64,000 bases of DNA from Brevundimonas pishanensis (GTDB taxonomy: Bacteria > Pseudomonadota > Alphaproteobacteria > Caulobacterales > Caulobacteraceae): positions 124,001 through 188,000 of the forward strand of contig NZ_JAJKBG010000005.1 of NCBI RefSeq assembly GCF_022750635.1. The letters are read 5' to 3'. A model generated the notes under the pieces. The model was not told the origin of the DNA. It did no database searches and saw only the letters and a program-made list of their open reading frames with translations. Position numbers and translations under genes: made by a program. Shown one piece after another: positions 56,092 to 64,000 of this stretch (positions within the stretch are counted from its first letter, which is position 1; the number at the start of each line of letters is the position of its first letter).

Positions 56092-56439
56092 TCAGCCTTG
56101 TTCGGGAAGGATCATCTCGCCGTCGTCGGTGACCGACAGCGGCTGGGGGTTGTTGGTGGCCGATACCGGAAGCGCACCATAGATGTGCGGGAAGAGTGCT
56201 CCGCCGCGCGAGGGTTCCCACACCAGAGTGTCGCCCAGCGCTTCGAGATCGACTTCGACGAGCATCAGGTCCGACTGGCCCGCATAATGTTTGGAGGCGG
56301 TGTCTTCCAACTGGTCCAGCGTGGACAGGTGGATATAGCCATCGGCCTTGTCGACAGCCGAGCCGTCATACCGGCCCTCGGCCACAGTCAGTTGCCAGTC
56401 GGCGACGGACAGGATTTTGAATGCCTTGGTCGGGAGCAT
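56092..56439 (-). CDS. DUF952 family protein
   Basis: The 115-residue protein matches DUF952: AFKILSVADWQLTVAEG, SAVDKADGYIHLSTLDQL, LMLVEVDLEALGDTLVWE, FPHIYGALPV. The IHLS and PHIYG motifs are the family hallmarks; the fold is ADP-ribosyltransferase-like and the function unknown. It lies six bases before pyrD, in many alphaproteobacteria a fixed neighbour. Confidence 0.92.
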   Translation of the reverse strand: MLPTKAFKILSVADWQLTVAEGRYDGSAVDKADGYIHLSTLDQLEDTASKHYAGQSDLMLVEVDLEALGDTLVWEPSRGGALFPHIYGALPVSATNNPQPLSVTDDGEMILPEQG

Positions 56440-56462
56440 GGGGCCGGCCTTTGAACTGGGGT

Positions 56463-56960
56463 TTACAGGGAGGCGGGGGTCAGCCAGCCTTCGTAGAACG
56501 GACGTCCGGCGACATCGACCGTAAATACAGCGCAGCCACCGGTGGGGAAGCCGCCGGAGAAGCGATCGAGCACTGCGGGGGATGCTGCGTTTTCGATCAG
56601 ATACTCAACGGCCAGTTGGTGGATACCCGGATTGTGGGCGAGCACCAGAATACAGCCCTCACTGTCCTCGTTGATCTCGACCTCGTCGCGCAGGGTGCGG
56701 GCGTTGGCGTCATAGAGGTGATCGAGGAACTGGACCTCCACGTCGCCAAAGGCCTCCTGCACCTGTTCCCACGTTTGGCGTGTGCGGGTGGCAACCGATA
56801 CCAGCGCCATATCAGGGCGGAAACCGCGCTGGGCCAGCGCCTCGCCCATGCGGGCGGCATCGGAGAGGCCTTGAGGCGACAAAGGGCGGTCGATATCGCC
56901 TCCACCTTGCGGGGGACGGCCCTCGGCCTCGGCGTGACGCATCAGGATCAGTCGGTGCAT
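56463..56960 (-). CDS. SixA-like histidine phosphatase
   Basis: The ATG at 56960 gives 165 residues. The catalytic LILMRHAEAE motif (Arg8, His9) is at the N-terminus and the second His is in VLAHNPGIHQLA, as in SixA phosphohistidine phosphatases. Cytosolic; the target could be a phosphohistidine protein. Its start lies inside the last codons of the methyltransferase gene, with a 13-base overlap, so translation is coupled. Confidence 0.92.
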   Translation of the reverse strand: MHRLILMRHAEAEGRPPQGGGDIDRPLSPQGLSDAARMGEALAQRGFRPDMALVSVATRTRQTWEQVQEAFGDVEVQFLDHLYDANARTLRDEVEINEDSEGCILVLAHNPGIHQLAVEYLIENAASPAVLDRFSGGFPTGGCAVFTVDVAGRPFYEGWLTPASL

Positions 56961-57751
56961 GGATCGCCCCCATAGAGGGGTTTGCCGCTTTGGGCCAGAT
57001 CGGATGTGGTCGCACCCACCAGACGAGAGGCCGGCTTGAGGCTGGGCACTGGCTTGAGATTGGGCGCAGGAGCGAGAACCTTGAGAGTGCCGCGCGCCTT
57101 GGGGCGGGCATAGGTCAGACGTCCGGCTTCCAGCAGGATGAGACCCGCCGTACCCGGTGCGACAAGGCGGCCGAACTGTTCGATGCCGTCCGAGAAGGGC
57201 AGCATGGGTCGCCACGGCGGCACATAGAGCGCCTGTGACCACGCGCGCGGCTCAAGGCCGCAATGGCGCACGAGGCGTTCAAGCTGTTTGCGCGAGAAGG
57301 GGCGGCCATGACCGAAAGGTGTGGCCTCGGTGCGGGCCCACAGGCCACCGCGGGCGGCGGTGACGATGATGATACGGCCTGAGGGTGAAAGGACGCGGCT
57401 GACTTCGTTCAGCAGCGCCTGCGGGTCGTCCGCTTCTTCGATGGCGTGGACCAGCAAGACACGGTCGAACGTTCCCGAAGCGAATGGAAGGGCGCGATCA
57501 TCAACCAGGGTCGTGCGGTTGCGGGCGGCGGCCACCCATTGTTCGGCTCCCTGACCACCGGGCATGGCAGCGATGAGGCGTCGGGCACCGTTGAACTGAC
57601 CCAGCCACGGCGTGGCATAGCCAAGGCCCAGCACATCGCAGCTATCCGCTGTGCCCCATGCATCGGCCAGCCGTCCCGCCAGAATGCGCCGTACCAGCGC
57701 ACCCTTGGGGTCGCCGTAGAAGGTCCGAAGCTCGTCGATACTGCGCCGCAT
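56948..57751 (-). CDS. Class I SAM-dependent methyltransferase
   Basis: The 267-residue protein has the Rossmann methyltransferase core: CDVLGLGYATPWL for SAM binding, LPFASGTFDRVLLVHAIEEA as motif II, and EVSRVLSPSGRIIIVTAARG as motif III. The middle LPFSDGIEQFGRLVAPGTAG is typical of a small-molecule subgroup. The substrate is unknown. First gene of the operon with sixA-like, DUF952 and pyrD; divergent from gloB over 46 bases. Confidence 0.9.
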   Translation of the reverse strand: MRRSIDELRTFYGDPKGALVRRILAGRLADAWGTADSCDVLGLGYATPWLGQFNGARRLIAAMPGGQGAEQWVAAARNRTTLVDDRALPFASGTFDRVLLVHAIEEADDPQALLNEVSRVLSPSGRIIIVTAARGGLWARTEATPFGHGRPFSRKQLERLVRHCGLEPRAWSQALYVPPWRPMLPFSDGIEQFGRLVAPGTAGLILLEAGRLTYARPKARGTLKVLAPAPNLKPVPSLKPASRLVGATTSDLAQSGKPLYGGDPCTD

Positions 57752-57797
57752 GACAGCACTATAGGACGAGGCGGGGGGGATCGGCTAGGATGCGTCT

Positions 57798-58523
57798 ATG
57801 ACCCTGAGCATTCGACAGTTTCCGTGCCGCAGCGACAACTACGGCTTTCTCGTACGCGACGACGCGACCGGACAGGTTGCGGCGGTCGATACGCCCGATG
57901 CGCAAGCCATTCTGGATGATCTGGCGGAATCGGGCTGGGGCCGTCTGGATCTGATCCTGAACACCCATTGGCACCCCGATCACACCGAGGGCAACGAACG
58001 GCTGAAGGCCGAGACGGGCTGTGTGATTTATGGACCCGAAGAGGTGAAGCGGGCTGCGCCGCTGGATCGCGTGGTGCACGATGGCAGCGAGGTCAGGCTG
58101 GGCGAGACGGTGTTCAAGGTGGCCGAAGCGCCGGGGCATACGCTGGGCCATGTGGTGTTTCATGCCGTTCAGGAGCGGGTGGCTTTCGTGGGCGATGTGA
58201 TCTTCGCCCTGGGCTGCGGCCGCCTGTTTGAAGGCACACCCGACCAGATGTGGGAGAGCCTGCAGCACATTGCTTCGTGGAAGGACGACACAGTGCTGTA
58301 CTGCGCCCACGAATATACGGCGTCGAATGCGAGGTTCGCGCTGAGCCTGTCGCAAGAGCCGGAACTGGTGGCGCACTGCGAGGCTATCTTTGCCAAACGC
58401 GAGCGGGGCGAGGCAACGGTGCCGACGACAGTGGGCTTGGAGAAGCGGTTCAATCCGTTCCTGACGCCGGACGTCGAGACCTTTGCCGACCGGCGCGCTG
58501 CCAAGGACGGCTTTAGCGGCTAG
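57798..58523 (+). CDS. gloB: Hydroxyacylglutathione hydrolase (glyoxalase II)
   Basis: The 241-residue protein is a metallo-beta-lactamase-fold enzyme with the binuclear site NTHWHPDHTEGN, the GHTLGHVVFH His, VGDVIFALGCGRLFEGT and the glutathione-side CAHEYTASNARF motif specific to glyoxalase II. It hydrolyses S-lactoylglutathione in methylglyoxal detoxification. At the end, NPFLTPDVETFADRR is also conserved. A glutamate-cysteine ligase for glutathione synthesis is encoded 1.8 kb away. Confidence 0.96.
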   Translation: MTLSIRQFPCRSDNYGFLVRDDATGQVAAVDTPDAQAILDDLAESGWGRLDLILNTHWHPDHTEGNERLKAETGCVIYGPEEVKRAAPLDRVVHDGSEVRLGETVFKVAEAPGHTLGHVVFHAVQERVAFVGDVIFALGCGRLFEGTPDQMWESLQHIASWKDDTVLYCAHEYTASNARFALSLSQEPELVAHCEAIFAKRERGEATVPTTVGLEKRFNPFLTPDVETFADRRAAKDGFSG

Positions 58524-58526
58524 GGA

Positions 58527-59390
58527 TCAGTCCTGAGGGATGATGGCGCGGATGATGCGGGCCGAGGACGGGCGGCCCGCGACTCCGCGCGACGGGTCAA
58601 CCACGATCCGAAGCTCGCCGCGTGAATAGGTCACCGCCGAGCGGTTGCCTTCAACGACAGTAATCACCCGCAGACGCTCCAGGAACGGTTTGGCGCTGGG
58701 CGAGCGGGCGATGCGAATGACGGTGTCGGTCGAAACAATCAGGGCCTCGACGCAAAGGGCCTCTGATTCATCGCCGTAAACATTGATCTGGACCAGACGG
58801 CCCACCGCATCACTGATGAGGCCTGAGCGGCGGGTCATCAGGTTGAACAACTGGATCGGGCCCAGCGACTGCGGTTGGAGGTTCGGAACCGTCCCCGACG
58901 CCATCGACACAGGCGATCCGCCGGGGCTGCGCGGCGAATACAATGTCATGCCGCCGCCCGAGGTGACGCGCAGTACCTGCTCGCCCGCATCGTTACGGTA
59001 GATGGTGTCGCCGCGCGGAGCCGACGACGGACGCAGAACCCACGTCTCGTTCGAGCGGTCAAAGCGCAGCAGCAGTTGCGATCCGGCATTGTCGACCACA
59101 AAACCCTGGCCCGTGGCGGCTTGATAGCGACCGGCGGCGGGGGTGGTGCGGGAGACGGACTGGCGACGGATCTGGCGGCTGTAGTCGGTCTGGGCGTTGT
59201 TGCGCTCTTGACCGGTGAGAACCTGAGCCTGGGCGGAAGGGGCAGGGGCCAGCGCGACAGCGGCTGCGCAAAGGCAGATCGCAGAAAGCTGGGCGACCCG
59301 TAGACGCGCAATATCTACGTCCGTAGCCGTTCGGGCTACGGGCACACTTACCGGCGGATTCTCCGCCATCGGCAGGGCCACGCTGTTCAT
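58527..59390 (-). CDS. DUF4908-like exported protein
   Basis: The 287-residue protein has a delayed signal peptide (about residues 35-55, LSAICLCAAAVALAPAP) preceded by an unusually long N-terminal part of some 30 residues, so the true start could be further in. The mature part has a small beta domain binding-type pattern (FVVDNAGSQLLLRFDRSNET) and a DUF4908-like C-terminal half with RLRVITVVEGNRSAVTY. I recall DUF4908 as a Caulobacterales family of unknown function. It ends four bases from gloB in convergent orientation. Confidence 0.6.
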   Translation of the reverse strand: MNSVALPMAENPPVSVPVARTATDVDIARLRVAQLSAICLCAAAVALAPAPSAQAQVLTGQERNNAQTDYSRQIRRQSVSRTTPAAGRYQAATGQGFVVDNAGSQLLLRFDRSNETWVLRPSSAPRGDTIYRNDAGEQVLRVTSGGGMTLYSPRSPGGSPVSMASGTVPNLQPQSLGPIQLFNLMTRRSGLISDAVGRLVQINVYGDESEALCVEALIVSTDTVIRIARSPSAKPFLERLRVITVVEGNRSAVTYSRGELRIVVDPSRGVAGRPSSARIIRAIIPQD

Positions 59391-59439
59391 GCCTGTACTC
59401 GTGTTCTCAAGGCGCGGCGGATTTTAGGCAGAGTCGTGG

Positions 59440-60165
59440 TCACCCTACGAGGTATTGGCCGCCATTGAGCGACAGAGTGCACCCTGTGACATATCCGGCA
59501 CGCTCACCGGACAGCCAGGCCACCATGTCGGCGATCTCTTCGCCCTTGCCGAGGCGACCGACCGGAATCTGGGCGATGATGCCCTCGAGAACCTTGGGGT
59601 CCATCGCATCGACCATGTCGGTGTCGATATAGCCCGGGGCAATACAGTTGACGGTCACGCCTTTACGGGCGTTTTCCAGTGCCAGCGCCTTGGTAAAGCC
59701 GATCATGCCGGCCTTGGCGGCGGAGTAGTTGGCTTGGCCGATCTGGCCCTTCTGGCCGTTGATCGAGGAGATGTTGACGATGCGGCCCCAGTTGCGGTCG
59801 CGCATGCCGTTGATGACCTGACGGGTCATGTTGAACACGGAATCCATGTTCACGCGGATGACCTCGGACCACTGCTCGGGCTGCATCTTGTGGAAGAAGC
59901 CGTCGCGGGTGATGCCGGCGTTGTTGATCAAAACGTCGATGGGGCCCAGTTCGGACTCGACCTCCTGAACGGCGCGGGCGCAGTCCTCGAAGGAGCCGAC
60001 ATTGCCTTTGACCACCATCACGCCCAGTTCGCTGGCGGTTTGGCGTGCAGCTTCGTCATTGCCGGAATAGCCGGCGGCGACGTTGAAGCCGTCTTCCTTA
60101 AGGCGTTGGACGATGGCCTTGCCGATGCCTCGGGTGCCTCCGGTTACCAGTGCGGTGCGCGCCAT
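59440..60165 (-). CDS. phbB: Acetoacetyl-CoA reductase
   Basis: The 241-residue short-chain dehydrogenase has the NADPH motif TGGTRGIGKAI, the NNAG element and the catalytic Ser-Tyr-Lys set in NISSINGQKGQIGQANYSAAK. The QIGQANYS and CTLSLNGGQYL motifs match PhbB rather than FabG. It reduces acetoacetyl-CoA to 3-hydroxybutyryl-CoA for polyhydroxybutyrate. No phbA or phbC is in the window. The 194 bases upstream of its start (60166-60359) show nothing distinctive. Confidence 0.93.
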   Translation of the reverse strand: MARTALVTGGTRGIGKAIVQRLKEDGFNVAAGYSGNDEAARQTASELGVMVVKGNVGSFEDCARAVQEVESELGPIDVLINNAGITRDGFFHKMQPEQWSEVIRVNMDSVFNMTRQVINGMRDRNWGRIVNISSINGQKGQIGQANYSAAKAGMIGFTKALALENARKGVTVNCIAPGYIDTDMVDAMDPKVLEGIIAQIPVGRLGKGEEIADMVAWLSGERAGYVTGCTLSLNGGQYLVG

Positions 60166-60359
60166 GATCTGCCTCCCAGTGTCCCGTCCAGCTTCGTGCT
60201 GGCTCCCACGGGTAAAGACTTAGCGTGAGAACGCGGGTTGGGGAAGCGGCGGAACGCCACAGATCGTCACGGCTCTGATGAAGATGACGTGATGAGCCGC
60301 TGAGCGCTCAAGCGGGCAGAAGCGCCACAATATCCGACGCTTAGCCCGCCTGCAGGAAG

Positions 60360-61721
60360 TCAGTAGGCGAAGTCGCGGTAAAGGCGCGAAAGGTCGCCCT
60401 TCCATTCGCCGTTATAGAGGTCGAGCAGGCGTTCGGCGGGGGTAATGCCGCTGTCTGCGATCTCTTCCAGCTCGCCAAGGTAGCCGCGCTCGTCGACCAT
60501 GCCGGCGGACAGGCGGTTGCGGTTCTTCAAACCTTCCTTGGCGATGGCGACCATATCGATTGCCACGTCGCGGACGCTGCGGCCATTGACCTGCGCCTTC
60601 AGGCCCAAACGTGTGACGTCCGAACGCAGGCGCTCGTGGTCCTCGATGGCCCAGTCCTTACACAGGTCCCATGCCGCCGTCAGCGACGGCGCGTCATAGA
60701 AAATGCCGGTCCACAGGGCGGGCAGGGCGCAGATACGGCTCCAAGGACCACCATCGGCACCGCGCATTTCGAGGTATTGTTTCAGGCGCACTTCGGGGAA
60801 GAGGGTGGTCAGGTGATCTGCCCAGTCCTTGATGTTGGCGCGCTCGCCCGGAAGAGCGTCCAGACCGTCACTCATGAAGGTGCGGAACGATTGGCCCGAA
60901 AGGTCGTGATAGGTGTCGCCGCGCTTGGCGAAATACATCGGCGTGTCGAGGGCGTAGTCGACGTAGCGCTCATAGCCAAAGCCGTCTTCGAACACGAAGC
61001 CGAGCATGCCCGTGCGGTCGGGATCGGTGTCGGTCCAGACATTGGCGCGGCTCGACAGGAAGCCGCTGGGCTTGCCCTCGATGAAGGGGCTGTTGGCGAA
61101 CAGGGCCGTGGCGATCGGTTGCAGCGCCAGCGAGGTGCGGAACTTCATCACCATGTCGGCTTCGTCGGAGAAGTCGAGGTTGGCCTGAATGGTCGAGGTG
61201 CGCAGCATCATGTCGAGGCCCAGCTTGCCCTTCTTGGGCATGTAGGCGCGCATGATGTTGTAACGGCCCTTGGGCATGACAGGCACGTCTTCACGCTTCC
61301 ACATCGGATCGAAGCCGACGCCGAGGAAGCCGAGACCGATCTGGTCGGCCACCTGTTTGACTTCCATCAGGTGTTGGCCGGTCTCGTTGCAGATGTCGTG
61401 CATCGTCAGCAGCGGTGCGCCCGATAGCTCGAACTGGCCACCCGGTTCGAGGCTGATGGAGGCCGTGAAGCCTTCGGCATTCTTGCGTTCCAGAGCGATG
61501 ACGTGACCAGCCTCATAGACCGGAGCCCAGCCAAAGCGGGTAAGGCCGTCCAGCATGGCCTTGATGCCGTTCGCACCCTCATAGGCCGGACGGCGCAGGG
61601 TCGAACGGTCAAAGCCGAACTTCTCGTGTTCGGCACCGACGCGCCACTGGTCGGCGGGCTTGGCCCCGCGGCTGATGGTTTCGATCAGCTGTTCTTTGGT
61701 GAGCGGCGCGTAATCAGCCAT
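60360..61721 (-). CDS. gshA: Glutamate-cysteine ligase (EgtA/GCS2 type)
   Basis: The 453-residue protein is the alphaproteobacterial/plant-type glutamate-cysteine ligase: GAEHEKFGFDRSTLR, EPGGQFELSGAPL, MKFRTSLALQPIATALFANS, KRGDTYHDLSGQSFRTFM, EMRGADGGPWSRICALPALW. It performs the first step of glutathione synthesis. The sequence is intact and of normal length. It is probably transcribed alone or with rsmE, which lies 66 bases upstream in the same direction. Confidence 0.95.
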   Translation of the reverse strand: MADYAPLTKEQLIETISRGAKPADQWRVGAEHEKFGFDRSTLRRPAYEGANGIKAMLDGLTRFGWAPVYEAGHVIALERKNAEGFTASISLEPGGQFELSGAPLLTMHDICNETGQHLMEVKQVADQIGLGFLGVGFDPMWKREDVPVMPKGRYNIMRAYMPKKGKLGLDMMLRTSTIQANLDFSDEADMVMKFRTSLALQPIATALFANSPFIEGKPSGFLSSRANVWTDTDPDRTGMLGFVFEDGFGYERYVDYALDTPMYFAKRGDTYHDLSGQSFRTFMSDGLDALPGERANIKDWADHLTTLFPEVRLKQYLEMRGADGGPWSRICALPALWTGIFYDAPSLTAAWDLCKDWAIEDHERLRSDVTRLGLKAQVNGRSVRDVAIDMVAIAKEGLKNRNRLSAGMVDERGYLGELEEIADSGITPAERLLDLYNGEWKGDLSRLYRDFAY

Positions 61722-61787
61722 GTGTAACCTCTGTTGTTGCAGGCTAGATGCGCAACCGTTGCCCGCTTCACAAGCCCCTTTGGAAAC

Positions 61788-62507
61788 TTATCGTTCCCAA
61801 TCCCCAACTGCGTACTGCCACAGGGTCATGGCGGATATAGCGGCGGTATCTGCGCGAAGGATGCGTGGGCCAAGCGAGACGGCGGTGGTGAAGGGCAGGG
61901 CGCGTAACATCTCGCGCTCTTCGGGCGAGAAACCACCCTCGGGGCCGATCAGGATGGACCATGCGCCGCTGCCTGCTTTGTGCAGGGCGTCAATGGCAGG
62001 CTCGCCGCCGGTTTCGTCGCAGAACATCAGCTTACGGCCCTCGGGCCAGTTGGCGATGATGTCGGCCAGCTTTTTGGATTCATGCACGCTCGGCACGTCG
62101 AGGCGGCCTGTCTGCTCGGCGGCCTCTTCGACGATGGCGTCGAGGCGGTCGAGGCGGATGCGCTCGGCATTGGTGCGTTGGGTGATCGTTAGTTGCACCG
62201 ACTTGGCACCCAGTTCGGCGGCCTTTTCCACCACGGTTTCGACGCGGGCCTTCTTGATGCCGGCGAGGATGAGTTCGAGGTCGGGGCCATAGGTTTGCGG
62301 GCGGGTCTGTTCGACACAGCGCAGGATGACGCCCTTCTTCAGGACTTCCAGCACCTCGGCACGCCACTCTCCGTCTTCGCCGTTGAACAGCAACAGGTCG
62401 TCGCCCTGTTTCAGGCGCATGACCTGCGTCAGATAGCGGGACTGGTCGAGGGTAGGGGCAACGGCATGGCCTTCGGCCAGCGGGGCGGTAACGTGCAGAC
62501 GGATCAT
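61788..62507 (-). CDS. rsmE: 16S rRNA m3U1498 methyltransferase RsmE
   Basis: The 239-residue protein has an N-terminal PUA-like domain (HVTAPLAEGHAVAPTLDQSR, LLLFNGEDGEWRAE) and a SPOUT trefoil-knot domain with the RsmE motifs LAGIKKARVETVVEKAAELG, QRTNAERI, MFCDETGG and LIGPEGGFSPEER. It methylates U1498 of 16S rRNA. Upstream of the glutamate-cysteine ligase gene. Confidence 0.96.
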   Translation of the reverse strand: MIRLHVTAPLAEGHAVAPTLDQSRYLTQVMRLKQGDDLLLFNGEDGEWRAEVLEVLKKGVILRCVEQTRPQTYGPDLELILAGIKKARVETVVEKAAELGAKSVQLTITQRTNAERIRLDRLDAIVEEAAEQTGRLDVPSVHESKKLADIIANWPEGRKLMFCDETGGEPAIDALHKAGSGAWSILIGPEGGFSPEEREMLRALPFTTAVSLGPRILRADTAAISAMTLWQYAVGDWER

Positions 62508-62538
62508 GCGAGCGGTTTAGCGCCGGATGGGCGTTTCG

Positions 62539-62865
62539 TCACGATGCCGCTTTTTCGCGGAGGATATAGTCGGACACCGCGAGGGTGATTTCCTTTATGT
62601 CGTTATACAGGCCCGACTCATAAAGAGTGACGTCGAAGGTTCCGTCCTCATTGGTGACCCGCTTCATCTCCCGAAACCAAAACATTTGGTCGTCGCGTGC
62701 GATGACTTCGACGCGGCGGTCCCTGTCGAGCGCCTTGGTCCATATATTTTGGCGGGACTTAGGAAGACGCGAACCCGGAAACGGGGCGGGGGTGCTCAGG
62801 TCGGCCAACAGGCCCTTGAGCCAGAGTTTGAACTTCTCGAAGGGGCTGGGTTCGATCAATGCCAT
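62539..62865 (-). CDS. Conserved hypothetical protein
   Basis: The ATG at 62865 gives 108 residues: an N-terminal amphipathic helix (FEKFKLWLKGLLADL), a central linker and a beta-rich C-terminal part (DQMFWFREMKRVTNEDGTFD, SGLYNDIKEITLAVSDYIL). A longer frame upstream lacks coding character. No family recognised. It ends 31 bases from the rsmE start, so they may be cotranscribed. Confidence 0.6.
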   Translation of the reverse strand: MALIEPSPFEKFKLWLKGLLADLSTPAPFPGSRLPKSRQNIWTKALDRDRRVEVIARDDQMFWFREMKRVTNEDGTFDVTLYESGLYNDIKEITLAVSDYILREKAAS

Positions 62866-63049
62866 TGCAGGGCCGAGGTTAAAGAGCGCAACAGCTTGAA
62901 GAACGCGACAGCGCGCGTTCACGTTCAAAACCTGTGTTTTGCACACTGCGCTGCGCGGGCCGAAGAGCGCTCGCGCGGCAATCCGATCAGGCCCTCAGCG
63001 CCTTTTCGCGCCGGGGCCGTGATCGTTGCTGCGGTGGTCGTTCTTACGA

Positions 63050-63331
63050 TTATTGTGCAGGCGGGACGGCGCGCTGGGCGGCCTCGCCGACGTTGTCTGC
63101 GGCGTTGCCGATACTTTGGGCGGCACCGGCGATAGCGTTGTCTTTAACCTGCTCGCTGCGGTTCATGTTCAGCAGGAAATAACCGATCACGGCGACGGCA
63201 ATAAGCGCGACGATGATGCCAATGGCACCCGTGCCGCTGCCGCCGCGACGTTCAACCACAGTGGGGGACTCACTGGTGGTGACGTGTTCGACCGTACCGT
63301 CGGTGTGTTCTACGCGGCGCTCTGTGGTCAT
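63050..63331 (-). CDS. Small single-pass membrane protein
   Basis: The 93-residue protein has a charged N-terminal part with two Thr/Glu-rich segments, one membrane helix (GAIGIIVALIAVAVIGYFLL) and a C-terminal helix (VKDNAIAGAAQSIGNAADNV) that is amphipathic and Ala-rich. The layout resembles small envelope-stress proteins, but I do not recognise the family. GGAGG precedes its start codon. Confidence 0.65.
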   Translation of the reverse strand: MTTERRVEHTDGTVEHVTTSESPTVVERRGGSGTGAIGIIVALIAVAVIGYFLLNMNRSEQVKDNAIAGAAQSIGNAADNVGEAAQRAVPPAQ

Positions 63332-63412
63332 TGGAACCTCCTGATTTCCTAAGAAAAGAAAGCTGCCCCTTTGGGGGCGGGTTCCTAGTGTCCAAAAACA
63401 GCCAGACAGAAA

Positions 63413-63435
63413 CGCCCCGCCGGTCCGGCGGGGCG
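63413..63435 (-). terminator. Terminator of the acyl-CoA dehydrogenase gene
   Basis: CGCCCCGCCGG and CCGGCGGGGCG pair perfectly around a single-base centre; on the minus strand TTTCTG follows. It lies 25 bases after the stop codon at 63460. Confidence 0.8.
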
Positions 63436-63459
63436 ACGTAGGCGGAGAGGATGTCTGGA

Positions 63460-64000
63460 TCAGAGGGTGCGGGCGATCAGCAGCTTCATGATCTCGTTGG
63501 TGCCGCCGTAAATGCGCTGCACGCGGGCGTCCTTGTACAGCTGGGCGATCGGGTACTCGTTCATATAGCCATAGCCGCCGAACAGCTGGAGCATCTCGTC
63601 GATGGTCTCGCCCTGGATGTCGGACACCCAGTATTTAGCCATGGAGGCGGTGGCCGCATCCAATTCGCCCTTTAGGTGGCGCTCGATGCAGTGGTCGACG
63701 AAGACGCGGGCGACGGTAAGCTTGGTTTTGACCTCGGCCAGTTTGAACTGGGTGTTCTGGAAGTCGATCACGCGCTTGCCGAAGGCTTTGCGCTCCTTGA
63801 CGTAGGCGAGGGTGGCCTCAAGCCCGCGCTCGGCGGCGGCGCAGCCTTGAACGGCGATGTTCAGGCGCTCTTGCGGCAGTTGCTGCATCAGTTGGATGAA
63901 GCCTTGGCCTTCGGAGCCGCCGATAGCGTTTTCGAGCGGCACCTTCACATCGTTGAAGAACAGCTCGGAGGTGTCGTTCGCCTCCATGCCGATCTTGTGC
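63460..64000 (-). CDS. Acyl-CoA dehydrogenase, 5' end cut by window edge
   Basis: About 180 C-terminal residues are present: DTSELFFNDVKVPLENAIGG, QERLNIAVQGCAAAERGLEA, ERKAFGKRVIDFQNTQFKLA, the LFGGYGYMNEYP substrate region and QRIYGGTNEIMKLLIARTL at the end. The catalytic Glu of the short/medium-chain type is replaced in context by a GTNEIMK motif, as in most of the family. It is a FAD enzyme of fatty-acid or branched-chain acyl oxidation. The start codon lies outside the window. Confidence 0.95.
   Translation of the reverse strand, partial: HKIGMEANDTSELFFNDVKVPLENAIGGSEGQGFIQLMQQLPQERLNIAVQGCAAAERGLEATLAYVKERKAFGKRVIDFQNTQFKLAEVKTKLTVARVFVDHCIERHLKGELDAATASMAKYWVSDIQGETIDEMLQLFGGYGYMNEYPIAQLYKDARVQRIYGGTNEIMKLLIARTL

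Overview
The window looks like chromosomal DNA of an alphaproteobacterium of the Caulobacterales. Evidence is the gene content: long TonB-dependent receptors, a PAS-GEDEF-EAL protein like Caulobacter PdeA beside the cytochrome oxidase genes, a DUF4908 protein, an EgtA/GCS2-type glutamate-cysteine ligase, a DnaG without zinc ligands, and GANTC sites. The G+C level judged by eye (about 60 percent) suits Asticcacaulis better than Caulobacter or Brevundimonas, but the genus is a guess. I saw no tRNA or rRNA gene, CRISPR array, transposase or integrase.

Layout. 1-7.4 kb: a partial unknown gene, greA with an ELM1-like gene, a GST, an M20 peptidase, small unknowns, and an OhrR-like MarR regulator between two related lipoproteins, followed by three hairpin repeats. 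7.4-11.2 kb: carB with an upstream RraB-like gene and a possibly structured leader. 11.3-19.5 kb: a large TonB-dependent receptor, a HAD hydrolase, an amino-acid permease, carA and a glycosyltransferase-like gene. 19.7-24.3 kb: dnaG, rpoD and a HAD phosphatase. 24.3-26.1 kb: four small genes of the DUF1428, PhnB-like, SRPBCC and VOC families. 26.6-32.1 kb: a DEAD-box helicase, a DUF962 protein, an acyltransferase-like gene and a POT transporter. 32.1-36.1 kb: a second TonB receptor divergent from a TraB/GumN-like gene.

The most unusual segment is 36.3-37.9 kb. A decayed gene is followed by a 72-bp copy of the tldD 3' end plus terminator, then a single gene for an acyl-carrier-like membrane protein, then the genuine tldD end. 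This has the geometry of insertion at a gene's 3' end. 37.8-41.3 kb holds tldD and a PadR/DUF1700/GIN-like operon with two palindromes in front of it.

From 41.4 to 48.1 kb lies the aa3 cytochrome c oxidase locus: ctaC, ctaD, ctaB, a small membrane protein, ctaG, ctaE, DUF983 and SURF1. It supplies structural subunits, haem O and copper/haem assembly factors. An M16 peptidase, a GNAT enzyme and the PdeA-like phosphodiesterase follow in the same direction. The last part carries yqgE, a peroxiredoxin, a hybrid histidine kinase, an operon ending in pyrD, gloB, phbB, a glutamate-cysteine ligase, rsmE and a truncated acyl-CoA dehydrogenase. carA, carB and pyrD all serve pyrimidine synthesis (carAB also arginine) but sit in three separate places.
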